Source of the DNA: Lindgomyces ingoldianus
Taxonomy: Eukaryota > Ascomycota > Dothideomycetes > Pleosporales > Lindgomycetaceae
DNA: 64,000 nt
Direction of reading: 5' to 3'
Assembly (NCBI RefSeq): GCF_010093535.1
Contig: NW_022985184.1
Span: 240,456-304,455, forward strand
In this document: in pieces, positions 23,157-33,792 of the stretch
How the letters are laid out: each line of letters starts with the position of its first letter
Position numbering within the stretch: position 1 is the first letter of the stretch
Position numbers and translations under genes: made by a program
Notes under the pieces: model-generated
Databases searched by the model: none
Told to the model about the DNA's origin: nothing
The model's input: the letters and a program-made list of their open reading frames with translations, nothing else

Positions 23157-24163
23157 ATGCCAATAGTCTCTGGATTCGTAAATTTCAACCCGAATTCCGA
23201 CATCCCTTCCCTCTCAGGCAGAGTCATTTTCATCACAGGGGGTATCTCCATCCCCTTTTCCTAGTTCGCACAGTATCGTAACACTCCTTAGGAACGGCAG
23301 GTATCGGTCTCGAGACTGTGAAGCTCCTCGCCGTGCACAACCCCGGCCATATCTACTTCTCTGGCCGCAACGCTCGATCCGGGAACGCCCTAATTGAGGA
23401 GATAAGGAATAAGCACCCGGATGTTGGGATCACGTTTGTGGATATGGATCTTTCGTCCATGGAGTCTATCAGCGCGGCATTAAAGAGCTTTGTGCATGAT
23501 CGTCTAGACACTCTGATAAATAATGCGGGGATCATGGCGCAACCCCCAGCGTTAAGTAAAGATGGGTATGAGATCCAATTCGCCACAAACCACCTCGGCC
23601 ACGCGCTGTTGACAAAGCTACTCTTACCAACCATGCTGAAGACCGCCGCGCTACCAGACTCCGATGTACGCATAGTGAACCTAACATCCGTCGGATACCG
23701 CGGCCATCCTCTGAACGGAATATCGTTTGACGAGCTCGATACCTCAATGAATCGCCCCATTTTAGGCCCGTGGATCCGCTACGCACAAAGCAAACTCGCA
23801 AACATCCTCTACGCCTCTGAACTCTCTAGGCGATATCCTAACCTAACATCGGTGTCTGTGCATCCGGGTGTTGTGGCGACGGAATTGGTTACGAAGCAGA
23901 CGTTTTTGAATCGTGTTATGATTTATGTGCCGAATTGGTTGATGGGGGTGAGAATTCTGGAGCCAGAAAAGGGGGCATATAGTCAGGTGTGGTGTGCGGT
24001 GGGGGCGAGGAAGGAGGAGGTCAGGAATGGGGCGTTTTATATGCCGATTGGAGCTGAGAGTACTGGAAGGTTGGATGGGGTGGCGAGGAATAAGGAGTTG
24101 GCGGGGAGGTTATGGGAGTGGACGGAGAAGGTCTTGAAAGAGAAGCGAGGGGCTAGTACTTAG
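23157..24163 (+). CDS. Short-chain dehydrogenase/reductase
   Basis: Exons 23,157-23,241 and 23,292-24,163 (50-nt intron, GTATCT donor, TAAC branch site) give 318 residues. The splice restores the dinucleotide-binding motif TGGTAGIG (residues 27-34), which supports both the start and the intron. Other SDR marks are NNAGI (about 105-109), the catalytic serine in NLTSVG (about 161) and YAQSK (Tyr192, Lys196). The pattern is that of the retinol-dehydrogenase/WWOX-like branch, usually NADP(H)-dependent and acting on carbonyl or alcohol substrates; the substrate here is unknown. There is no signal peptide or clear membrane anchor. It runs tail to tail with the NCS2 gene. Confidence 0.9.
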
Positions 24164-24459
24164 ATATTGACTGCAGGCTATGCGTAACGGGGGACATGGC
24201 GCAGGTCACTGGGAGGAATTCCTGCTGTTTTCAGCTCTGGGGAGTTTACCTCGCACGGAGATCATAAACCTATGACTCTTCCTTCTCTTGGATGGCAAGT
24301 GATGTAGAATCCTACCGAGTGACTGTTATGGGCCGCTCGCTATACCTCAGGCGAAATTAGAGAGGATCCACAGCAGAAAGGTCATCCACAACTCTCATTT
24401 CGCCCGAACGCGAGCTTTCTTGGGTGACTTTGTCATGCAGCCCCCATCCTTAGTTGAAT
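24164..24459. other. Convergent intergenic region
   Basis: 296 bp between the stop codons of the dehydrogenase and NCS2 genes. It must hold both 3' ends; no strong feature seen. Confidence 0.6.
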
Positions 24460-25647
24460 TCACCGAGGCACCGATCGCGTACATCCATAACAGAATCTTG
24501 CAGCGCTGTCCCCAGGCAGCTCACTAAGTCCGTCTTGTTGATCTCCTCCCCAGCCATAAATACCGAACCGTCCATCTGGAACGGGCATGTTGCATAGATG
24601 GCAGCGGCGATCAGTGCCCTGAAAGAAAGTTGATTCAAGCTTACTAGTAGTTCGGACCACATTTGAGACAATACTTGGAAAGTTCTCCTCGACAGACTCG
24701 AAATACTGTCTCATAAGATCGTCAATGGTAGTGTTCTTCGAACTCATGGAAGGCGGAGGAGATGGGGTAGAGTTTTCATATATGAGTGATGAGAGGGAGG
24801 GTTCGACCATGTTTGCGTAGGCTACGAGCTCTTTCTTGAGGACATCTCGCAAAGGGTAGTTGAATGCAATGCCGAAGGCAGATTCGCCATCTGCTATCCG
24901 CCATGGGAGAGAGAATCCACGTCCTTTGGCCGTTTCGGAGAGCGTCTTCTCGGCAAGCTTAGTCGTGCTGTCGCCCCAGAGGATGCCCTCGCAGCCGAGA
25001 GACTTCGCATACTCTAAGACCAGCCTCATCCTCAAAGTTGAGGTGACATCTGCGCGAGCGGTAGCGGACGTGAGTGAGCCTATCAATGCTGCAAGGCGGT
25101 CTGAGGCAGAGTGGTCGGGCGTCGTTTCCATCTTCGGACTTAGCCCAAGAAGCGGGCTGTCCTCAGGGACTAGACGAAAAATATCGTGCAAAGGGAGCGA
25201 CGCATACTGATGGTCAGGATATCGTCCCCGGATACGAGCTAAGAGTTCGTCGCTTGGGCCAGAGGCCGCAGGGCTCAAAGTGTCAACGAAGAGAACTGCC
25301 AGTGAAAATCCAGTTCGGCCAGTTTTTGATGCTTGAGTTTTGAGATGATGATCGAGGATGTGCAGAAGTGTAACGGATGAAACACCAAAGGAGACGGGCA
25401 AGAGAATTTTCCGCTGCTGGGCTGGAGACGAGTAGCGGACTCGGAGCGATTCCATTCGTTTAATAGCCTTGGTGTGGACATATTTGACGAAGCAGTCACT
25501 GTGGAGAATTGAGGGAAGGTTGCAAAAGGCTGCATCTAAGAACACTCACCGGCAGAGAGGCTCACTTCTCACTACCAGAACAGCAGTCTTGTCTGCGCAC
25601 CGCCTGCAAGGCTGTTCGGCTGCACCTGCTCCATGTTTGCCGGGCAT
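24460..25647 (-). CDS. NCS2: Cytoplasmic tRNA 2-thiolation protein 2
   Basis: Exons 25,647-25,550 and 25,498-24,460 (51-nt intron, GTGAGT..CACAG) give 378 residues. Ncs2/Ctu2 works with Ncs6 to thiolate the wobble uridine of tRNA Lys, Glu and Gln, using sulfur relayed by Urm1. Visible marks are the N-terminal zinc cysteines CRRC (14-17) and PLCRDCF across the splice, VKYVHTK, the PP-loop-derived segment LLPVSFGVSSVTLLHIL, GILWGDSTTKLAEKTLS, and two C-terminal pairs CHLC and CYGC. The PP-loop is altered from SGGxDS, as is normal for Ctu2, which is thought to be a partner rather than the catalytic subunit. It is divergent from the PTM1-like gene across 309 bp. Confidence 0.93.
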
Positions 25648-25956
25648 GTTGTTGGTGTGGGTATGTTGAGGACTGCGGGAAGCCTGGGGGCGATGTGTGT
25701 TTGAAACTGCTGCGCCACAGGTGGGAAAGTGCAACCGGGCCAACCTCGGGGAGCCTGCGGGCGGAATTTGTAGAAGACTGACGACGCCGCGTTGGGCAAC
25801 CGCAACCTCGCCCGCGACTTCATTAAAAGCACCCTTCATTCGCAGCGTCGCATGTGACGGCAACATTCACCCATCAAACGCGAACCTACAGCTTCCTTCC
25901 TCTGTCCAAACTCCCATCCTTCCCCCGTGCCAGCTCCGCCAGCTGGCCTTCCAGAC
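25648..25956. promoter_or_regulatory. Shared divergent promoter of NCS2 and PTM1-like gene
   Basis: 309 bp separate the two start codons, so both promoters must lie here. There is no TATA box that I would trust. Confidence 0.5.
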
Positions 25957-27799
25957 ATGATGAGGCCATGGCTGCGGACAGCTGCGGTCCTGCTTCTGTC
26001 GACCATAGTAGCCGTCACAGCTGTTGATGTCACGCTGGTATGAATTCCAAGGTCACGGGGTCTTGCGCTATCGCTAACACACGCCCAGACGCAAAAGGAC
26101 CCCCAGAAATGTTCCGGCATGTATAGCAAGAAGTCGTGGGGCGGAAATCAGGAGCCCTTCATTTTGGTCAAGTTCATCAAGGACAACAAGGAGGGGGAGG
26201 CAGATCCCACCGTCGGCGTAGTCATCTGGGAATGGAAGGACGCGAACCTGCTCGGCAAGCCCACCGACGCCGCTCTAGATGATGTACGCCTTCCCGCGCT
26301 CCCCTCCCTGGTATCCTGAAGATGGCTGACGAGAGCAATGCAGCGCAAATACATATGCGATGACGAGTCCATCGGCCAGAGCCTCTGTAATGAGACGCAC
26401 AAGGGCGAATGGATCCTCGCCGACAACTCTGACATGCTCTCCAAGAACTACATCCGCACCGCCGCCATCCACCTCAAAGAGCCCCGACCCATCAATTACC
26501 CCGTGGCCTCGGCCGCCCAGGCTAAGATGACGCTTCGGACGGGATACTACTGTGTTGCGACAGCAGCTTACTCCGATAACATCGATTACACGGCAATTGT
26601 GAGCTTCCGAAACGCCTACGGGGAGCTACCGGCTGCCCAGATTGCTAAGCTTCCATTCTACGGAGGCATCACAATTGTGTATGCCGTCATCGGAATCTTC
26701 TGGGCGTTCCTGTACGTCCAGAACCGGTCCGACATCCTCGCCGTGCAAAACTATATCACAGCCATCATTGTGTTCCTAGTCCTCGAGATGTTGATGACGT
26801 GGGGCTTCTACGACTACCAGAATCGACATGGCAACAACCTGGGCGCGAAGGTGCTCATGATCATCGTCGCCGTCCTCAATGCCTTCCGCAATTCATTTTC
26901 CTTCTTCCTGCTCCTGATCGTGTGCATGGGATACGGTGTAGTCAAGCCAACATTGGGCAAGACTATGACCATTGTTCGCTGGCTTGCCGTTGCGCACTTC
27001 GTATTTGGCGTCATTTACGCCGTCGCTTCGCTTACGATCCGACCGGATGATGCGGGGCCTCTGGTTCTGCTCGTCATTCTTCCCCTCTCAGCCACGCTTA
27101 CAGCCTTCTACATCTGGACGTTGAATTCCTTAAATCTCACCATGAAAGATCTCATGGAGCGGAAACAGCACGTCAAGGCGGACATGTACAAGAAGCTATG
27201 GTGGTGCATCCTGGCGAGCATTATTGTCATCTTCGGCTTCTTCTTCATCAACAGCTTCACCTTTGTTGGAGCATCAAGTCCAGATTTCGCGCCCCGTCAC
27301 TGGCAAACAAGGTGGTTTGTCCTAGATGGATGGCTGAACCTAGTATACCTAGCCGATGTGTGCTTTGTTGCATACATGTGGAGACCAACGGCAAACAACA
27401 GGCGATTCGCTATGAGCGACGAGGTATTGTATTCCGAATCACTGTGCTTTCTTCCGAGGCTTACCCGACGTACAGATCGCCCAAGATGATGAAGGCTTCG
27501 AGATTGCGTCTCTCCGCGATTCACTCGATGAAGAGGAAGGTCCGTCAAGCCACCCGCCCGCATACGATCCAGCGCCACGACACCGCAGCCCAGGTCACGG
27601 CCAGGGCTTCAACCGTGATATCTCACCCCTTCCCGCTCCCAAGCCTCAAAAGCCCGTAGTGCCTCCTAGAGAGAGTCTAGATGGTGACACCATTTTCGCA
27701 GTGGGCGAGGACGATAAGTGGAGTGACGACGAGATTGAGCCTGCCAGCCCGACGGATGGTGACGAGCGCACCCGATTAACGAGCAGGAAGAACGATTAG
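25957..27799 (+). CDS. PTM1-like GOST-family seven-transmembrane protein
   Basis: Four exons: 25,957-26,037, 26,089-26,283, 26,344-27,423 and 27,476-27,799, giving 559 residues. The introns are 51-60 nt, and the second has a CTGAC branch site. A signal peptide (about residues 1-23) leads to a luminal domain with paired cysteines (CSGM, YICDD, LCNET, YYCVAT). It ends at LPFYGGITIVYAVIGIFWAFLY, the first of about seven hydrophobic helices. WWCILASIIVIFGFFFIN and WFVLDGWLNLVYL are the last two. The tail is cytosolic and acidic (EGFEIASLRDS, DDKWSDDE). This is the architecture of the LU7TM/GOST family (yeast Ptm1, animal GPR107/TMEM87), which acts in Golgi and endosomal trafficking. PTM1 is the nearest yeast name, but orthology is not tested. 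Confidence 0.88.
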
Positions 27800-28096
27800 T
27801 GACAGAGCTTGTACAGTACCATTATCAGGAGGTCTTCGGTCGGATAGGGAATCTCTCTGGAGGATGCAGCATGGGTGTACTGATGGCGTTCGTCATTTCA
27901 TTGGATATTTGTACTGTACAGAACCACATCAGGTTGTGTTTACGTCTCCTTTTCTTACGCATTTCCGGCGTTCTATAGTCAGCCAGTATCGATCTTCGAA
28001 TGCTCAATGACTTATTGCTGTGAAACCTATTTCGTAACACTGAACATAGCGCGGCAGGAGTTCATTTTCCGTTTTGGGATTCAACCCCTCGCGTCC

Positions 28097-29305
28097 ATGG
28101 GGGTCATCGTGCCTTCCAAATTCACAAGACACCTCGTTTTCGAAGCGTGACAGGATATTTCCACTCTCACCTTCAACCTCACATTTGCTCTCATTCCCGA
28201 CCATTCCCTACTCTCCTCCCCAAACTCAACCCTGCAGTCTATGTTGCGCTCTGTTAATGCCCAAAGCTATCAAGTTGTCATCTCTACCCAAAATGGTCGC
28301 CTGCATCGTATTCACATTCCTGAAGCGACTCATTCTCCTGTTTCCCAATGCCTCCTTCATGACAACCCCCCTTCACGACCATCTTCATTTCTCTCTCATT
28401 CTCATCCCGATTGCTCACGTGCTCATATTTAAAATGGCTTTTCGATTTCGCATCATGTCTACCTTGATTATCGGGGTGTGGGCTTCAGCTTCTTTGAGTC
28501 TGATCATGATTATGATATTGTCGATGATCTCACCTCCGATTCTGGCCTTACTCGCGACAAACACTGGCTTCTCTCCCCGAACAATTCCAAGGCAGTGGCC
28601 GACCACATGAACAACGTCGGTCTCATTAGTATCTTCAGCGAATACAAAGACATGCTAAAAAACTACACCATCGTCGACTTCGAGGGACGAAAGCCCATGA
28701 ACCAAGATCTGATCGACTCCCCACGTTACTATGTCATGGTCCTGGGTATGCTCGCAATCCTCCACAGCTAGAATATGTCGCGTCGCATCCACCGCTGGAT
28801 TAATGCTGATTACGCCAATATCGGACTGCGCAAGGATAAAGAAGACCAAGCTATGAAGGGGGTGGCAGGGTTTCAGAACGGGAAGCCATATGAGCCGGGA
28901 AGCCTCCCGCTGAAGTCAATGATTACGAAGGTTACACTAATGTCGAAAGGTATGTCTACCTACACTTTTCCCGTTGTGGAAGGGGGTAGTATGCTGATTG
29001 CTGCCTCTAGATGAGCATGATTCCTAGGGTGGAGACAACCCCGTCAGAGTATGATCTGAGATAACGAGATAGCTGTGAAGTTTTATGGTACAAAGGACAA
29101 GGCGGTAGATATCTTCAACGTCTCCGACGGCAGGAACGGGGACACGGAGATGGGAGATAGTGGTGAGTCGTCTACGTCCGGAGATACCCGCGGCAACACC
29201 GCGGAGAATATGACAGCCTCTACAGCAGGGGTTACTCGCGGTTGGTGGGTGTAACCTAGGAAGAAGAATGAGCCTCGCAAGCCCAACGACATGTACGTTT
29301 TCTGA
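28097..29305 (+). pseudogene. Decayed gene of unknown function
   Basis: From the ATG at 28,097 one frame stays readable for about 870 bp (MGVIVPSKFTRHLVFEA... through HHVYLDYRGVGFSFFESDHD and DKHWLLSPNNSKAVADHMNNV) but is cut by TGA at 28,148, TAA at 28,430 and TAG at 28,769. A probable intron (28,951-29,010, GTATGT..CTCTAG) leads to DEHDS-TAG-GGDNPVRV-TGA. A frameshift follows, and then the last block (EIAVKFYGTKDKAVDIF...GWWV-TAA-PRKKNEPRKPNDM) ends at 29,305. Every listed stop can arise from CAA, CAG or CGA by one C-to-T change. I recognise no domain. It was probably a single protein of about 370 residues before decay. Confidence 0.6.
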
Positions 29306-29639
29306 TCAACGAGAGTCTTTTCGCGTTCATTACTTACACCGAGGTGTAGGATTGGTCAAGTGGGTATGTTAGCACGGACGCATGTTAATGCCCATTGATG
29401 TTCGGCAATGCTGCTATGTTCGGCAATGTTCGTAGGCTTCAATGATGGATATAAAAGGACTTTAAATGGGATGAGTTCCAAAGACTGGGTGGAGATATGC
29501 GCGATACGCGGTTTCCACTGTCTTCAGATGGGATATCTCAAACATGCTGAAGCTGGATTTTGATATTGGTTGGGGCTGTTCCCTCGTAGCTTCCTACCAC
29601 TTGCGATGTGCGCTCTTAGCCAAGAGCGGGAGTGGTTGT
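29306..29639. other. Intergenic, nothing assigned
   Basis: 334 bp between the pseudogene and the TIR element. There is a short direct repeat (TGTTCGGCAATG, twice near 29,399-29,430) and nothing else notable. Confidence 0.5.
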
Positions 29640-30468
29640 ATCTATTATGTGCAAAAATCAGGAAATTTCTTGGCGTTCCTCAGATCTTTTTTCCCCTCAC
29701 TAAAATTGCATAGCTAATAGGCTTGTTTGTCCTAGTATCTCCATCTGCTGCAGATCAACTCCTTAAACAGAGCTTTGCCATCTTTATTGCTAATTTTAGA
29801 AGGCCTTCTAAGCTTCATAGTAAGTGGCTTACAGACGCTGCTATAAGTCTTAAGATTATTCTCTACATTATAAACTATGTAGAGAGAACAACCCTTACAA
29901 TTAGCAATTGCAGTTCTAGACTATCTAAGCAGAAGAAACTAACAGATGTTTATACAAACACAATTATTAAGCTCTTAGGTGCTTAGTTTAAGATATTAGT
30001 GTAAGGCCGGATGTCCCAGAACGGGCCAGTATGGCCTCACCTGACCTGTTTGGAGGTCATATGACCTGTGCTTCGTATATAAGCATGAATCCTGACAAGC
30101 GAGGCTTGGCAGCGATTCGTCTCTCTTACAATACACTCCTATCTTTCTCCGAAAGCTTGCTCTCAGTGCTATCCGTGCTACCTACCATCCCATCTTTACA
30201 ATTAGGGTAATTAGGGCTAGCTAGGAAAAGGATAGAGGCGCTATAAGTGCAATACATTAAGAATAAACACGTTGTTACTCTTAAAAAGTTAGTATAGGCG
30301 CTTCTTTATACAAAATAAAGGCTTTAACTTACTTAGGGCTAATCTAATTGCTATTTGTTAATATATTAGGAATTCTATTAAGATTCTAATCTCCCATACA
30401 ATTTTAGTAGGGGAAAAAAAAAATCTGAGGAACGCCAAGAAATTTCCCGATTTTTGCACATAATAGAT
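29640..30468. mobile_element. TIR transposon copy 1 (non-autonomous or decayed)
   Basis: The ends are inverted repeats of about 70 bp: the left begins ATCTATTATGTGCAAAAATC and runs on through TTTCTTGGCG, CTCAGATC and CACTAAAATTG, and the right end is its reverse complement. A second copy lies at 59,800-60,558, and the ends align across copies, as does the internal stretch 30,270-30,330 with 60,360-60,420. Without the solo LTR it is about 620 bp. No target duplication could be fixed. An 87-codon open frame (29,723-29,986) has no recognised domain and may be a transposase remnant. Confidence 0.75.
30000..30200. mobile_element. Solo LTR inside the TIR transposon
   Basis: 201 bp, from TGTAAGGCCGG to CATCTTTACA, flanked by ATTAG on both sides (29,995-29,999 and 30,201-30,205). 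A TATAAGC motif near 30,080 would suit an LTR promoter. It has normal GC and no RIP signature, so it is younger than the copia nest. Confidence 0.75.
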
Positions 30469-30582
30469 CACCTTGGCGCCAAGCCTCCATTGGCCGCAGG
30501 GCCGATAATGTAAGTTAAATTTCGTCATCAATGGGCCATTCGAGAGGTTCCCTCACTTCTCTTCTAACGCCCGCCTTTCTCA

Positions 30583-31929
30583 ATGGCTTTGGTTCCGATA
30601 AAAGCCCCGTTGAGGACATGTGTATTCATTTGCGAATCCTGCTCAAGAACTCTTCGCGCCCGGCGTAACCCCCACTTTCGTATCTCGAACCCTCCCCGCA
30701 CATCCACACCATTCTCCACCACATCCCCACTCCGCACTTCACGACCTCTACGCCCTCAGCAAGCCACATTCACTGCCCACCGGACTTCTAATGCTCGCAC
30801 CCAACATCGTCCGCCTCGACGAGACTATGCTACAAACCCGACTATCTCCAGTCTCAGGCACGAGAAGCCGCTCAACATCGCACCGCTCCACCACCGCCGC
30901 CTAATATCCCTCTCCGGCGCCGACGCCCCAAAATTCCTCCAGGGGCTAATAACCAACAACGTAGACCCGGGAGTCCTCTCCCCGTTCTACGCCGCCTTCC
31001 TTGATGCTCGTGGACGGGTGCTGTGGGATGTGTTCATATGGCCACAGACAACTCCTGGAGAAGCCTGGGGGTGTTATATTGAAGTCGATGGAGGAGAGTT
31101 AGAGGCATTACTGCGACATCTGAAGAAGCACAAGCTCCGTTCCAAGATCAATTTGAGAACTTTAGATGCGGATGAAGTGAAAGTATGGGCAGATTGGGCA
31201 GGCGTCACCATGCATATGGATTTACCAGCTGGAAATTTAGCTTTTCTGACGGACCCACGGGCTCCATTTCTCGGAACACGGTTCCTGCTTTCTGGGCCTG
31301 GGTCGGAGAATCTCCCGGAATTAGACGAAGAATGCCGTGTGCAAGGGACAGGTCGGCAATACCAGGTCTGGAGATATATCAACGGGGTACCAGAAGGTCC
31401 GGCAGAAATCCCAAGAGAGATCGCATTACCCATGGAGAGCAATATTGATTTAAGTGGGGGTATTGATTTCCGCAAAGGCTGTTATGTGGGCCAGGAGCTA
31501 ACTATTCGCACCAAGCATACGGGTGTTGTTAGGAAGCGGATTCTGCCTGTTCAACTGTATCATACAGGCGAGGAACTGGAAGAGGATGGACTGCCGCGCT
31601 ATGACCCCGCCTGGACGGGTGAGGTCGATATAGGTGCGGATATCAAGGAATTAAATGGGGAAGGGGAGATTAAGAAGGGGCGAGCGGCTGGCAAGTTGCT
31701 TGCAGGTATTGGGAATGTGGGACTTGCGCTTTGTCGCCTGGAGATGATGACGAGTTGGCGGGTTAGTGCGGAGGGTGGGAGTTGGAAACCTGGAGTAGAG
31801 TTTGGTCTTCAGGGGAAGGATGGGGTGAATGGGGATGGGAGATTGGTAAGGGTTAAAGCTATTGTACCACCGTGGTTGAGGGTGAGGGAGAAGGAGATTT
31901 GGGAGAAGGGGAGGTCGCAGCATGGGTGA
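30583..31929 (+). CDS. IBA57: Mitochondrial Fe-S assembly factor IBA57/CAF17
   Basis: Intronless, 448 residues. IBA57 acts in the mitochondrial matrix with ISA1/ISA2 to build [4Fe-4S] clusters for aconitase-type and radical-SAM enzymes. The first about 90 residues are rich in Arg/Ser/Thr with few acidic residues, as a mitochondrial presequence should be. The tetrahydrofolate-binding fold follows: LISLSGADAPKFLQGLITNNV, then FYAAFLDARGRVLWDVFIW (about 134-152). The family signature KGCYVGQE is at about 298-305, followed by IRTKHTGVVRKRILPV. The ATG chosen is the only one ahead of the presequence. The next gene begins about 255 bp downstream on the same strand. Confidence 0.93.
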   Translation: MALVPIKAPLRTCVFICESCSRTLRARRNPHFRISNPPRTSTPFSTTSPLRTSRPLRPQQATFTAHRTSNARTQHRPPRRDYATNPTISSLRHEKPLNIAPLHHRRLISLSGADAPKFLQGLITNNVDPGVLSPFYAAFLDARGRVLWDVFIWPQTTPGEAWGCYIEVDGGELEALLRHLKKHKLRSKINLRTLDADEVKVWADWAGVTMHMDLPAGNLAFLTDPRAPFLGTRFLLSGPGSENLPELDEECRVQGTGRQYQVWRYINGVPEGPAEIPREIALPMESNIDLSGGIDFRKGCYVGQELTIRTKHTGVVRKRILPVQLYHTGEELEEDGLPRYDPAWTGEVDIGADIKELNGEGEIKKGRAAGKLLAGIGNVGLALCRLEMMTSWRVSAEGGSWKPGVEFGLQGKDGVNGDGRLVRVKAIVPPWLRVREKEIWEKGRSQHG

Positions 31930-32184
31930 TGGGTTGGAAAATCGATAATGTACCAATACGAATGTGTGTATGTACAGAGCGCTGAATACGCCCCTCGTGA
32001 GCGCATTTTTCTTTTTTCAGTGCAAGATCGTGAATATAGTGGGGCAGTGCAGTGTGGCTGAGTGCACGCGACGTCATCTCAACTCTCTCGTAACTTGCCT
32101 CCTCTCTTCTCCTTCCACCGTACATGTTCCTCTCCCACCATACATACATATTCCTACATTCAAAATCCCATTCCCACAGCCACT

Positions 32185-33697
32185 ATGGCCGTAGCAACCT
32201 CACAGACCCCCGGATCAACTTCAACTACATCAAACCACTTCTCCATCTCATCCCTCATCTCCCGCTTCCGTTCCAAACGACAACGAGATTCCATTCAGCG
32301 AATCAAAGAATCACTTCCACCTCTAAAACCGTCCCCGTTACCACTCGTGCTCCCAGAACATCAGGACACGTTATCTAGACTCGGCTGGGCCACTGTGACA
32401 CTTCCTACTTCTACTTCCACTAATATTACCACTACCATTCCTAATGAAAATTTAAATGCAAATGCGGGCTTAAATTCTATCCATCCCCAACCCCAGTCCC
32501 CAGCCCCAGGAACCCACCCCCTGCTCTCTGCATCCTCCGCCCTCTTTGCCGCTAGTGCAACCTTCTTCGCCCTCCCGGCCACTGAAAAAGCTCAATGGAA
32601 AACGAAACTCGGGTCCGAAGAAGGCTGGAGTTGTATCCCAGGGGAAAAGGAATTTATTACGCTAAGAACGATTGAAGGCACGCCAGAGGTGCTGAGAGAG
32701 GCTGCGAGCAGGTATTGGGAGTGTGCTGGGATGTATTTGGAGGGGTGTTTGGGGAGGGTGGAGGGAGCGTTGGGTATGCTTAGCGGGGAAGATGGGGAGA
32801 TGAAAGAAGGGGGGAAGGAGGGTTCAGAGGTAATGGGGGGTCTGAAGAGGTTTGTTGGGCCGTGTAAGAGATTGGGAGAGAAAGAGGAAGATAAGACGGC
32901 AACGATGTTGAGATTGTTTAGGTATGAAGGGTGGGAGGAGAAGGTTGTTGCTGAACGTAAGTCTCGCCTGGTTCCCATAAAGCCCTCCTGCTTCCCTACC
33001 CCCCCCCCGCCTAAGATGGACACCCTTCCAATCCCCTAGTAAACAAAGTCAAAGTCGTTGATATATGTCTACAAATCCCCCTTAATTCTTTCCAAAATAC
33101 CGGAAAATATTAATCCTTCAACTTATCCCCTTACACACATTGATTAAAACTCTCCCAGGACATGCCGACCTAGGCCTCCTCTCCTTCGTTATAGGGAGCA
33201 CACCTGGTCTCGAAGTCTGGAACGGCACGCACTTCATCCCAATCGAGAAATCCTACAATTCCCCTTGCGCAACCCTGCTTTCTGGGAGGCAGTTGCAGCG
33301 CCTGACGAATTACAGGTATCCGGCTGGTGGACATCGGGTTGTGTCGTATGGGAAACCAACCAACCACGTACCCGCATCTGCATCCCCGGCAGCTGAGCAT
33401 GTAGGAGGGGTAGGAGGAGGTGAGGTAGACGCAGTAGAATCAAACTACAGGTTCAGTATAGTTTTCGTCCTGCGAGCGCACGAACCTATTATTGTAGATA
33501 CAGACGCGTTGACGACAGAGATCACGGGGGTGTGGAAGGAGAAGGATAGGATTCGGGGGATTACAGCAGGAGAGATGTATGCGGAAATACGAGCTACGCA
33601 TTTTAATATTAATACGGGGTTGAAGGAAAGGGATGAGCAGAGGAGGAAGGTGGCAGAGAGGAAAAGGATGGAGATGGGGGTTAGTGGAGCAGGATAA
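32185..33697 (+). CDS. 2-oxoglutarate/Fe(II)-dependent oxygenase
   Basis: Exons 32,185-32,956 and 33,159-33,697 give 436 residues. The iron ligands are His259 and Asp261 (HADLG, created by the splice) and His316 (GGHRVV). Arg355 in NYRFSIVFVLRAHEP would bind 2-oxoglutarate. This is the isopenicillin-N-synthase-type fold. The N-terminal about 60 residues are low-complexity Ser/Thr/Pro, followed by LPLVLPEHQDTLSRLGWATVTL, a usual DIOX_N-like start. The loop between His316 and Arg355 holds a Gly/Ala-rich insert. The 202-nt intron is long for this window, but its donor (GTAAGT) and phase fit. Substrate unknown; it could be primary or secondary metabolism. Confidence 0.85.
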
Positions 33698-33792
33698 GAG
33701 AAACAGTTGGGCCGGTCTGGTACATGAGCGTGAAATTCGGCTATATCACTATCTAGAATATTCTTCCTTCCACTAGGTCCCTCTACTCCCTC

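Noticed and set aside
24860..25210. Plus-strand ORFs across NCS2
   Set aside because: Antisense shadows of a conserved coding exon.
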